Of a stretch of DNA of 13,378 nucleotides, positions 6,733 through 13,378 are shown in pieces. The stretch is from the NCBI GenBank assembly GCA_017428285.1, contig JAFRRE010000032.1, positions 1 through 13,378 on the forward strand, given 5' to 3'. The position numbers were made by a program, and so were the translations under genes. Each line of letters opens with the position of its first letter. Within the stretch, counting starts at the first letter, position 1. Under the pieces are notes generated by a model. It was not told the origin of the DNA. It worked only from the letters and a program-made list of their open reading frames with translations, and did no database searches. The stretch comes from Bacteroidales bacterium (GTDB lineage Bacteria; Bacteroidota; Bacteroidia; Bacteroidales; F082).

Positions 6733-8598
6733 TCAGAACTGGAAATAAATAAACGCCTGCAAGTCGGCGGTGATGAACTGGTAGATGACGAACACGATGG
6801 CGGCACACACCACAATCATCAGCAGGATGGGCATCTTGGCAAACCAAATGCGGTAGCGACGCTTGAAGTTCTCAGGCAGCCAATGGATGACCATACCGAT
6901 CAAAATGAGGGAGAACACCACACGATAGTGGACAATGATGTTGGGTACGATGCTCCAGTCCCAACGGCTACCCATCTGGTTGACCATGTTCTTGGCCGTG
7001 CTCCAAGCGGTTTCGTTGGCCACGGCAGGGTCGAGGTTGGAGCCGCTGCGGAAGAAGAGTCGGGTGAAGGTGATGAAGGTGAAGGTCTGGAAGACCGCCC
7101 AAGCGTCTTGCAACCACTGCAAGGGCTTCTTGAAGCCAAAGAGGTTGTAGAGCATCCGTAACACATTGCCACCCAGTACTATCATACACCACACGAAAAG
7201 CAAAGTAAACACAGGCTGTGGCACATAGACGCACAGCACGCGCAGCAGGAAGGTAACCGCCATTATAAATAAGGTGCGGCCGTAGATGCTCCAGTCTTTC
7301 CAGAAATGGTAGAAGATCATGCCGATGCCGTTGAGTCCGCCCCAAATCACGAAATTCCATGAGGCACCGTGCCAAAGACCGCCGAGCAACATGGTGTCCA
7401 TGCGGTTGATTTCAGTAGTGATGGTCTTGCGTTTTTCAGGCTTGAAGATGGCCACCAAGGTGAGGATTACCGCCAATACACCTACGCCAAGGCCAATCCA
7501 CCAACTACCCGACAGGAATACGGCAATGGCGGCCAGCATGATGATGATGCAGAAGGTGCCGAAGGTGGCGTTGCGGTTGCCACCCAAAGGGATGTAAAGG
7601 TAGTCCTTCAGCCAACGCGAGAGCGACATGTGCCAGCGGTTCCAAAACTCACCTGGGTCTTTGGCTTTGTAGGGCGAGTTGAAGTTTTTGGGGAGGTAGA
7701 AGCCCATCAGCATGGCCACGCCGATGGCGATGTCAGTGTAGCCCGAGAAGTCGGCATAGACTTGCAGCGAATAGCCGAACAGGGCCATCAGGTTCTCGAA
7801 GCCGGTGTAGAGCAGGGGACGGTCAAACACGCGGTCGATGAAGTTGACGGCGATGTAGTCGCTCAAGACGATTTTCTTCACCAAACCGTTCATGATCCAA
7901 AACACGGCGATGCCGAACTGACGGCGGCTGAGGAAGTATTTCTTGTGCAGCTGCGGGATGAACTCGTTGGCCCTCACGATGGGACCTGCCACCAGCTGCG
8001 GGAAGAAGCTGACATAGAAACCGAAGTCGAAGATGTTGCGGACAGGCTCGATGCGCTTGCGGTACACATCCATGATATAGCTGATGGCCTGGAAGGTATA
8101 GAATGAGATACCCACAGGAAGCACGATGACATCGACGCTGAATCGGGTGTCGCCCGTGATTTGGTTTCCTGCCCACGAGAAAATATCGAACACGCGAAAC
8201 TCCAAGCCCGTCAGGTTATTGATGACATCGGTGAGGAAATAGGCGTATTTGAAATAACAGAGGATGGATAGGTTGACGATAACGCTAAGCCCCAAAATGA
8301 CATTGCGGCTTCCGTTTTTCTTCCTCGTATTGAGCCATTTGGCCGCGAAGAAGTTATATAAGGTGATGAAGATCAGTATTAAAACAAAGAGTCCGCTGGT
8401 CTTGAAGTAGAAGAACAAACTGACGAAAAACAGGAAGATGTTGCGCAACAGGCACTTGTTCTTAATCAAACAGAACACGGCGAACACCAAAGCAAAGAAC
8501 GCCCAAAAATAGAATTGGGTGAACAGCAAGGGGTGTGCCTTGTCGAACGAGAACAGGTTTTTCAGGAAATCCAATGCTATGTCGGCGAAACTCATCAT
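6733..8598 (-). CDS. MBOAT-family O-acyltransferase (AlgI/PatA-like)
   Basis: A 621-residue inner-membrane protein with many hydrophobic segments. MBOAT proteins of this class move acetyl groups from a cytoplasmic donor across the membrane to a periplasmic partner that acetylates a glycan. Diagnostic motifs are PVGISFYTFQAISY near 161, PQLVAGPIVRA near 200, YADFSGYTDIAIG near 281, RWHMSLSRWLKDYLYIPLGG with His323, and LLGGLWHGASWNFVIWGG with the presumed catalytic His410. About 60 residues separate the LGGNR motif from the second His motif, including an extra hydrophobic stretch (about 348-386), longer than I expect for AlgI. The ATG overlaps the stop of the preceding SGNH gene as ATGA, so it is the last gene of a translationally coupled operon. 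The acceptor is not shown by the sequence; peptidoglycan or an exopolysaccharide is likely. Confidence 0.9.
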   Translation of the reverse strand: MMSFADIALDFLKNLFSFDKAHPLLFTQFYFWAFFALVFAVFCLIKNKCLLRNIFLFFVSLFFYFKTSGLFVLILIFITLYNFFAAKWLNTRKKNGSRNVILGLSVIVNLSILCYFKYAYFLTDVINNLTGLEFRVFDIFSWAGNQITGDTRFSVDVIVLPVGISFYTFQAISYIMDVYRKRIEPVRNIFDFGFYVSFFPQLVAGPIVRANEFIPQLHKKYFLSRRQFGIAVFWIMNGLVKKIVLSDYIAVNFIDRVFDRPLLYTGFENLMALFGYSLQVYADFSGYTDIAIGVAMLMGFYLPKNFNSPYKAKDPGEFWNRWHMSLSRWLKDYLYIPLGGNRNATFGTFCIIIMLAAIAVFLSGSWWIGLGVGVLAVILTLVAIFKPEKRKTITTEINRMDTMLLGGLWHGASWNFVIWGGLNGIGMIFYHFWKDWSIYGRTLFIMAVTFLLRVLCVYVPQPVFTLLFVWCMIVLGGNVLRMLYNLFGFKKPLQWLQDAWAVFQTFTFITFTRLFFRSGSNLDPAVANETAWSTAKNMVNQMGSRWDWSIVPNIIVHYRVVFSLILIGMVIHWLPENFKRRYRIWFAKMPILLMIVVCAAIVFVIYQFITADLQAFIYFQF

Positions 8599-9878
8599 TT
8601 CATTTGTTGCTTTGCATTGGCTTTAACATGTTCTATATAGCGGCTGATCAAGGCGTTATAAAGCAGGTCGCCGATGAGTCGGTATCCGCTGCTGGTGAAG
8701 TGCACCTTGTCTTTCTGTGCCAGTTCGGCGTTTTCCCAGTTTTGCATCGAGCGCAACCCGCCCATGATGTCGAACTGGTCCCAAACGGCGGCATTATGTT
8801 GTTTGCCCAACTCCATGAAAGCCTCCTCAACGACTTTGCCGTTGGGATTGACCTCGTAACGCACTTTTTTCCGTCTGCCTTTCACCTTGCTATAGCTGTC
8901 GTTGTTGGTCACGAAGAGTATGGCGCAGTCGGGGTTGACGCGCTTGATGACTTGGATGAGCTCGTTGTAGTTCCTCTTGAAATACTTCACCTCAAAGTCT
9001 TTGTCCGCCGCGTCGTTGATGCCGATACCGAAGATGATGAGGTCGGGACGGATGAGGTTGAGGTCGCGCTCGAAGTCATCGCAGCGCAGGTAAGAGGACA
9101 CTCGGGCTCCGTTCACGCCCACGCCATGCACACTGATGCCTGGCATGCCGTTTTCAAGCAGCACGCCTGTGAGGGTGAACTCGCCCGGCATTTTCTCAAA
9201 GAAGATGCAGATGGAGTCGGTATATGTTGGTAATTGGAAAGTGTATGTGGATAGGCGCTCATCGTATTGTCCTTTGAGGGTGTCGCCTTGGACGCCAAGG
9301 ACGGGCACCACATTTTCAGTCTCCGAAAAGCCAATCAAGGTCACCTTGTTGAATTTGAAATCGGGACTGAGTTCGGTGATACGGCGCTCGCGGCTGACAA
9401 TGCTCACTGAGGCCAAGGAATCAGAGGTGGTGATGGCGGCGCCGGCCAGACCCATGCGTTTGTCGGTCTCTTTGCGCACGGCGTTGCGGCAATACTCCCA
9501 AAAACCAGTGGAACTGACGCGGAAGTGCGAGGGATTGTTGGTACCGCCTGCCGAGAAGGGGAAGATGAAGTTTTGTCCGCCAATCAAGTCGGTGCCGATG
9601 CTCAGCAGGTTGTCGCGAAACTGCTGGGTGAACACGCCGGCCTGCACATGTGAGCCACCGATGTGCATGATGCTGACATTGCCTTCGCCGAGGAAAACCA
9701 CCGAATCCATCTTGGTGAAGAAACGCTCCATGGCGAGGCTGTCGCCAGGGAAAATGAGACGGTTGCGCTCAAAGTGGGCGAAGCTCAGGTCCTCGATAGG
9801 CCTCAGCAAGGGCTCGGTTTGGGCGAAAACAGGGCATAAAGCCAGCAATAATCCTATGGCTACCAGCAGTTTTTTCAT
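8595..9878 (-). CDS. Secreted SGNH/GDSL hydrolase with insertion (Ape1/PatB-like)
   Basis: A 427-residue periplasmic protein with signal peptide 1-19 ([19 protein letters not shown]). The SGNH blocks are in order: IMHIGGSHVQAG with nucleophile Ser76 (GGS instead of the usual GDS), GVGVNGARVSSY near 252, FGIGINDA with Asn288, and KDKVHFTSSGYRLIGDLL with Asp390 and His393. About 175 residues separate blocks I and II, far more than in a minimal SGNH enzyme. Inserted beta-rich modules of this kind are known from peptidoglycan O-acetylesterase Ape1. It could acetylate or deacetylate an envelope glycan together with the MBOAT partner. It shares WDxFxxMGGxxSMxxW with the next SGNH protein. Both gene ends are ATGA overlaps. 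Confidence 0.85.
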   Translation of the reverse strand: MKKLLVAIGLLLALCPVFAQTEPLLRPIEDLSFAHFERNRLIFPGDSLAMERFFTKMDSVVFLGEGNVSIMHIGGSHVQAGVFTQQFRDNLLSIGTDLIGGQNFIFPFSAGGTNNPSHFRVSSTGFWEYCRNAVRKETDKRMGLAGAAITTSDSLASVSIVSRERRITELSPDFKFNKVTLIGFSETENVVPVLGVQGDTLKGQYDERLSTYTFQLPTYTDSICIFFEKMPGEFTLTGVLLENGMPGISVHGVGVNGARVSSYLRCDDFERDLNLIRPDLIIFGIGINDAADKDFEVKYFKRNYNELIQVIKRVNPDCAILFVTNNDSYSKVKGRRKKVRYEVNPNGKVVEEAFMELGKQHNAAVWDQFDIMGGLRSMQNWENAELAQKDKVHFTSSGYRLIGDLLYNALISRYIEHVKANAKQQMK

Positions 9879-11395
9879 CTATTCTTGATTCCGTAGGGGT
9901 TATAAGTCGGCAATTTGATGCGGCCTGCCGTGCGGATGGAGTCTTCTTTTCGGTCGAGGTTGACAAACTCGATGACTTTTTCGCTCGGCACGTGTTGGCG
10001 CAGTTTGTAGAAGTCGTAGTAAGTGGTGAACGAACGGGCAAGGTCGGCACCGATTTCCTGGGCACCGTTGAAGGTGAAGTGGATGTAGTCGGGACCGGCC
10101 AAGGCGGGTTTGTGTTTCACCCATTGGGCCATCGAGCCCTCGCCGCCCATCACGTTGAACATGTCCCAATAGGCCACCTTGTTGCGCAGTGCCATGGCGC
10201 GGAGCGAGTCGTTCAGCTCGGGCAGGCCTTTCCAGGTGCCCATCTTGCCGTTGTATCTGCGACCCATGTCGGCGGGGCCGATGAAGAGCAGCGTGGCTTT
10301 CGGGGCGACGCGTCTCATATAGTGGATCTGTTTCTCGAGTTCGGCCAGATAGGGTGTGATGCTCTTTGGCGAATTAATGTCGGGCATGCGGTTGCCTCCA
10401 AATTGCAGGATGATGAGTCGGGTGTTCAAGAGGTCGAACGACTGGCGGGCAATGGATTCGTTCATGCGGGTGAAGATGGTGCCCGAGCAGCCGCGCAAGG
10501 CCACGTTGTCGATGGCCACGCCGGGGTCACCATCCAGCAGGACGGCATAGATTTCGGCGTTGCCTGTGAAGGAAATGGTGCCTTTCTTGACATCTTCTGG
10601 CAGGATCCAGGTGATGAGCGATACGCTGTCGCGGGCAGGCAGCACCTTAGGTTCTGTGGTGATGCCGTCACATTTCAGTGTGGCTTTGAAACCTTTGCTG
10701 TTTTTACCCAACAGGACGGAGACAGTCGATATTTCTTTGGCTTTATTTAAGGCCTGCGAGTGGCTGGTCTGACGGAAGGTGATGGTGCCACCGCCGACCA
10801 CTTGGCTGAACTGCGCCATCACGCCATAGCGGTTGTGCGAGGCTCGGGCGTTGGTGGCGTCGCCATAAACGGCATAACGGCTAAGTCCCGAAGCGTGTTG
10901 CGACACCGAGATGGTGGGCACGGGTTGCACGGCAGGAACCATATTAGGCCCCGAGCCGCCAAAGAGCTCTTGCAGGTTTTGGCGTAGTACCGATGAGATA
11001 CGGTCCATCTCAATTTGCGAGTCACCATAGTGCATCACGCGGTAGGTCTTGCCTTGGCTTTGGGCTTGCTCCAGTTGATGGAACAGCGGGTCGAAGTAGG
11101 TGTAGTCGTCGTTAGGCAGGTAGATGCGGTTGGGGTTTTCCTTGAGGTAGCTGCGGAAGAAGCGCATGCTGTCCAACATATTGTCGGAACAGGTCATCTC
11201 AAAGCTCTTCGTCACCTTGTTCAGCACATCGTCGACATTGACTTCTTTTTCGGCGGGTTTACTGTCTTCGGCATACGACGGGAAACGGAGGTTCTGATTG
11301 CCAATGGTGATGCCCTCGGCGGGGAAGAAGAACCAGCCTGCGCCTAATATCAGGATGATGGTTAGGATAAATGCAAGTGTGCGTATGGATTTCAT
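9875..11395 (-). CDS. Membrane-anchored SGNH/GDSL hydrolase with insertion (Ape1/PatB-like)
   Basis: A 506-residue protein. Residues 7-25 are a hydrophobic segment without a clear cleavage site ([20 protein letters not shown]), suggesting a periplasmic domain tethered to the inner membrane. SGNH blocks: [14 protein letters not shown] with Ser126, [10 protein letters not shown] with Gly302, LQFGGNRMP with Asn335, and [16 protein letters not shown] with Asp436 and His439. The stretch after block I ([14 protein letters not shown]) and a beta-rich insert at about 200-295 resemble the Ape1 type of SGNH hydrolase. [16 protein letters not shown] at 410-425 is shared with the other SGNH protein, so the two are probably paralogues with divided roles, such as transfer and hydrolysis. 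The substrate is inferred from context only. Start and stop both overlap neighbours by 4 bp. Confidence 0.85.
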   Translation of the reverse strand: MKSIRTLAFILTIILILGAGWFFFPAEGITIGNQNLRFPSYAEDSKPAEKEVNVDDVLNKVTKSFEMTCSDNMLDSMRFFRSYLKENPNRIYLPNDDYTYFDPLFHQLEQAQSQGKTYRVMHYGDSQIEMDRISSVLRQNLQELFGGSGPNMVPAVQPVPTISVSQHASGLSRYAVYGDATNARASHNRYGVMAQFSQVVGGGTITFRQTSHSQALNKAKEISTVSVLLGKNSKGFKATLKCDGITTEPKVLPARDSVSLITWILPEDVKKGTISFTGNAEIYAVLLDGDPGVAIDNVALRGCSGTIFTRMNESIARQSFDLLNTRLIILQFGGNRMPDINSPKSITPYLAELEKQIHYMRRVAPKATLLFIGPADMGRRYNGKMGTWKGLPELNDSLRAMALRNKVAYWDMFNVMGGEGSMAQWVKHKPALAGPDYIHFTFNGAQEIGADLARSFTTYYDFYKLRQHVPSEKVIEFVNLDRKEDSIRTAGRIKLPTYNPYGIKNR

Positions 11396-12393
11396 TTCTT
11401 TATGATCAATGTTTGGCCTTCAAAGATTTTATCGTTTTTCAAGTTGTTCCATTTCATCAAGTCGGAGATTGTGACATGGTGCTTGGCGGCGATTCTGGTC
11501 AGGTTGTCGCCTTTTTTGACGGTGTATTTCTTCCCAGTGCTTTTTGAAGGATCAGTTGCTTTTTTATTGTTGGTTTGTTTATTAATGGTCGTGGTGTCTT
11601 TTATTGTCGAGTCTTTTACTGTTGGGGTCGGCCCTTCGACGCTTCGACCTTGCTCAGCGACCGCAGGCTCAAAGGTATTTGCGGTATCTTTCACTGTTGT
11701 GGTCGGCCTTTCGACAGGCTCAAGGGCCTTGGTGATGACAGGGTCGGGAATCTCACCGAACTTGAGCTGGCCTTCGTCGCCCAAGTAGACGCAGGCGATG
11801 AAGTTGGGAATGACTTCGGTGTTGGGCAAGAGGTTCTGCTCCTGGAAGTCCCACAATTCGGGGGTCTCGCCGTGACGGATTAATGCATGTTGCAGCGCAA
11901 CGGGACTGTTGGTATAAGCCAAGATGCTATGCCACCAGTCACCATATTTCTGATAGAGTTCATTGAGGCAATCCAAGGCGGCGTTGGTGGAGGCTTCCAC
12001 ATCCGTGCGCTCGTCACGGGTTCCGTCGATGGTCAATCCGTAGTGCAATGCGGTCAAGGTGGGCAGCTGCCAAACGCCGCAGCGGTCGCCTTGGCAATAG
12101 TTGCGACGCATTCCGCTGAGTGCCAAAGGCAAATACCTAAGCTCTGAAGGCATGTTGCGTTGCGACAAGGCGGTGTCGATGAATGCGGAATAGGTCAGGA
12201 ATTGGTTGGAAAAAGGTGTGGAAGTGTAGTTGAGCACTGTCTTTTCCAAGCCTTCATGATAGGGTAGGGGGATGCTTTTCTCCGTTTTTTTCAGCCCTTG
12301 GGTCAGCTTGTCGCTATCCGATGACACACAACAATTGTGTGCCGCAAGGCAGAAAAGGCAGGTCCATATAATGAATAACATCCTGAATCTCAT
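11392..12393 (-). CDS. MltD-like transglycosylase-fold protein with LysM, catalytic Glu apparently lost
   Basis: A 333-residue exported protein: signal peptide about 1-18 with cysteines following (C21, C22), a transglycosylase-like domain at about 50-205, a Thr/Lys-rich linker at about 220-286 and one LysM (288-333, [18 protein letters not shown]). The domain follows MltD closely: [26 protein letters not shown], then [20 protein letters not shown] and [10 protein letters not shown]. Where MltD-type enzymes have the catalytic Glu (PxxES), this protein reads LPLALSG, placing Leu92 at that position; the AYNxG motif reads AYTNS. It is therefore probably a peptidoglycan-binding pseudoenzyme. It is first in the four-gene operon, so it may direct the O-acetylation machinery to peptidoglycan. 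LysM and the fold are sure; inactivity is inferred. Confidence 0.85.
   Translation of the reverse strand: MRFRMLFIIWTCLFCLAAHNCCVSSDSDKLTQGLKKTEKSIPLPYHEGLEKTVLNYTSTPFSNQFLTYSAFIDTALSQRNMPSELRYLPLALSGMRRNYCQGDRCGVWQLPTLTALHYGLTIDGTRDERTDVEASTNAALDCLNELYQKYGDWWHSILAYTNSPVALQHALIRHGETPELWDFQEQNLLPNTEVIPNFIACVYLGDEGQLKFGEIPDPVITKALEPVERPTTTVKDTANTFEPAVAEQGRSVEGPTPTVKDSTIKDTTTINKQTNNKKATDPSKSTGKKYTVKKGDNLTRIAAKHHVTISDLMKWNNLKNDKIFEGQTLIIKK
11612..11730. repeat. REP-like repeats inside the linker of the LysM gene
   Basis: A 29-bp unit at 11612-11640 recurs at 11687-11715 with 26 of 29 bases identical. Each copy leads into a palindromic, REP-like sequence: on the minus strand 11701-11730 contains GAGCCTGTCGAAAGGCC, with GGCCCTT/AAAGGCC arms pairing at 6 of 7, and 11626-11664 contains GGTCGCTGAGC and GTCGAAG motifs bounded by GGTCG/CGACC. 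These encode the linker peptides [12 protein letters not shown] and [13 protein letters not shown]. Both copies stay in frame. Confidence 0.6.
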
Positions 12394-12402
12394 AAGATTA
12401 TA

Positions 12403-12456
12403 CCGCTAAAATGCCTCGCTCGACATCGCTATCCGAGCCTTGAGGCTAAGGAGCGG
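12403..12456. repeat. Structured palindrome in the leader of the acetylation operon
   Basis: Three nested stems are visible: CCGCT 12403-12407 with AGCGG 12452-12456, GCCTC 12413-12417 with GAGGC 12442-12446, and GCTCG 12418-12422 with CGAGC 12434-12438. All are perfect 5-bp pairings. The element lies between the -7 box at 12457-12464 and the start of the LysM gene, so it would form in that operon's 5' leader. It may be a dispersed palindromic repeat or a leader regulatory hairpin. Confidence 0.6.
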
Positions 12457-12464
12457 CAAAAATA
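12457..12464 (-). promoter_or_regulatory. -7 box (TATTTTTG) of the four-gene operon
   Basis: On the minus strand this reads TATTTTTG, a full match to TAnnTTTG, about 63 bp upstream of the start codon of the MltD-like gene. No TTTG is found near -33. It predicts a leader of about 55-60 nt that is almost wholly occupied by the palindrome at 12403-12456. Confidence 0.5.
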
Positions 12465-12473
12465 CACAAAATG

Positions 12474-12507
12474 TTTGAATCTGACACCCGCTTTTTTACT
12501 ACTTTTG
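12474..12507 (+). promoter_or_regulatory. Promoter of the MATE transporter gene
   Basis: TTTG at 12474-12477 and TACTTTTG at 12500-12507 fit the -33 (TTTG) and -7 (TAnnTTTG) elements of Bacteroidetes vegetative promoters, with a 22-nt spacer, slightly long. It is back to back with the operon promoter on the other strand, their -7 boxes about 35 bp apart, so the two could be jointly regulated. Transcription would start near 12512. Confidence 0.6.
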
Positions 12508-12510
12508 CAC

Positions 12511-12540
12511 CCTCAATTCCGCATCAAGTGCGGAATGAGG
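12511..12540 (+). repeat. Hairpin at the 5' end of the MATE transcript
   Basis: ATTCCGCA at 12516-12523 pairs perfectly with TGCGGAAT at 12529-12536 around loop TCAAG. After a one-base bulge (A12515) the stem continues with CCTC 12511-12514 and GAGG 12537-12540. It begins about where the transcript should start and ends 7 nt before the ATG. It could stabilise the mRNA, limit ribosome access, or be a dispersed palindromic repeat. Confidence 0.65.
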
Positions 12541-12547
12541 TTTGGGA

Positions 12548-13378
12548 ATGGAGCAAATCGACAGAACAAGGGAATTAGAGACACGAAAAATCAGTCAGTT
12601 GTTGTGGATGTATGCGTTGCCCAGCATCGTCAGCCACATCATCGCCTCGATTTATAATATCGTTGACCGTGTGTTTTTGGGACAGTATGTGGGAGCTTTG
12701 GCCATCGCAGGCTTGGCCATCACCATGCCCATCATGAACATCATCCACGCCTTCGGCTCACTCGTGGGCGCAGGCTCTGCGGCGCGCATGTCCATCATCT
12801 TGGGCAAGAAGGACTACAAATGGGCTGAGGACATCTTGGGCAACAGCTTACTCTTGACTTTTTTCTTCGGTTTCCTCTTTGTCACGGGCGGCTACCTCTT
12901 CATGGACCGCATCCTAACGGCTTTCGGTGCTTCCGACGATACCATCGCCTATGCCCGCGAGTATATGGACATCGTGCTTCCTGGCATGTTCATGACCACG
13001 CTGTCGTTTAACCTTACTGGTTTGATGCGCGCTACGGGCTATCCCAAGAAGTCGATGTGGATCATGGCGGGCGGTGCCATCGTCAACATCTTTTTGGATG
13101 CGCTCTTCATCTATGTCTTGGACTGGGGCATCGCAGGCGCGGCCTGGGCCACCACCATCTCCATGACGGGCACGGGCATCCTCGCAGTGATTCATTTCCT
13201 GCAAAAGAGTTCGTTCATCCGTTTCCGTCGTCATGCCTGGAAACCAAAACTATACATTTTCAAAAACATCCTGATGATCGGCTTGAGTCCATTCTCGATG
13301 AACTTGGCGGCATCGGCTGTAGTGGCGTTGCTCAACAACCAGCTGCTCCGCTATGGAGGCGACTTGGCTGTTGGCGCC
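12548..13378 (+). CDS. MATE-family efflux transporter, N-terminal part
   Basis: An open frame of 277 codons that runs off the right edge without a stop; full MATE proteins are about 440-460 residues, so roughly 60 percent is present. The start reads MEQIDRTRELETRKISQLLW, followed by the family signature SIVSHIIASIYNIVDRVFLG in the first membrane segment and AIAGLAITMPIMNIIHAFGS in the second. VGAGSAARMSIILGKKD, LTGLMRATGYPKKSMW and GIAGAAWATTISM are further MATE landmarks, closest to the MepA/NorM type. It would export drugs or cationic compounds using a Na+ or H+ gradient; the substrate cannot be read from the sequence. The ATG at 12548 follows the promoter and hairpin; the gene diverges from the acetylation operon. 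Confidence 0.9.
   Translation, partial: MEQIDRTRELETRKISQLLWMYALPSIVSHIIASIYNIVDRVFLGQYVGALAIAGLAITMPIMNIIHAFGSLVGAGSAARMSIILGKKDYKWAEDILGNSLLLTFFFGFLFVTGGYLFMDRILTAFGASDDTIAYAREYMDIVLPGMFMTTLSFNLTGLMRATGYPKKSMWIMAGGAIVNIFLDALFIYVLDWGIAGAAWATTISMTGTGILAVIHFLQKSSFIRFRRHAWKPKLYIFKNILMIGLSPFSMNLAASAVVALLNNQLLRYGGDLAVGA

Noticed and set aside
7369..8106. Long plus-strand frame opposite the MBOAT gene, 245 codons
   Set aside because: It is antisense to clear MBOAT motifs, its translation is rich in His, Glu and Val without a recognisable fold, and it has no promoter box. It is a shadow of GC-biased codons on the other strand.
9992..10750. Plus-strand frame of 252 codons opposite the larger SGNH gene
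   Set aside because: It is antisense to all SGNH blocks and has no recognisable domain or start signal. The same holds for 8535-9233 and 9136-9888.
6733..12393. Alginate biosynthesis cluster, suggested by the AlgI-like protein
   Set aside because: No polymerase, epimerase, export or other alginate genes are present, and the companion LysM protein points to peptidoglycan instead.
12511..12540. Hairpin as an intrinsic terminator
   Set aside because: It is followed by GAGGTTTGGG rather than a T-tract and lies between a promoter box and the start codon of the MATE gene.

Overview
The window looks like a chromosomal segment of a Bacteroidales bacterium, probably an uncultured gut, rumen or oral lineage. 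The evidence is threefold. Two proteins end in type IX secretion (T9SS, type A) sorting domains. Several start regions carry the Bacteroidetes -7 box TAnnTTTG, with no purine-rich Shine-Dalgarno sequence. A DUF3109 protein typical of this phylum is also present. There are no tRNA, rRNA, CRISPR or transposase genes.

Layout. At the left edge (1-147, minus) is the first 49 codons of an ornithine carbamoyltransferase. It diverges from a DUF3109 cysteine-cluster protein (375-938, plus) across a gap that holds a 101-bp imperfect palindrome built from 7-bp tandem units. Next come two minus-strand genes for T9SS-exported surface proteins. The upstream one is a 1312-residue mosaic: legumain-like (C13) peptidase, beta-helix, TPR-like helices, GLUG-type repeat domain, sorting domain. 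The downstream one is a 485-residue protein that is almost only the GLUG-type and sorting parts. The two share about 1.2 kb of near-identical DNA and a 23-bp translation-start region, so the short gene looks like a duplicated, internally deleted copy of the long one.

From 12393 back to 6733 (minus) lies a four-gene operon in which every junction is a 4-bp ATGA overlap. Its genes encode a MltD-like lytic-transglycosylase-fold protein with a C-terminal LysM, two SGNH hydrolases with large insertions resembling the peptidoglycan O-acetylesterase/PatB type, and an AlgI/PatA-like MBOAT acyltransferase. My best reading is an envelope O-acetylation system, possibly acting on peptidoglycan. In the first protein the family's catalytic Glu position reads Leu (Leu92), which suggests a glycan-binding pseudoenzyme. 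This operon is the most interesting candidate system in the window.

A MATE-family efflux transporter (12548 to the right edge, plus) diverges from the operon. The space between carries back-to-back -7 boxes and two different structured palindromes, one in each 5' leader. Several distinct palindromic elements occur in this window, and one REP-like example lies inside the coding linker of the LysM protein.
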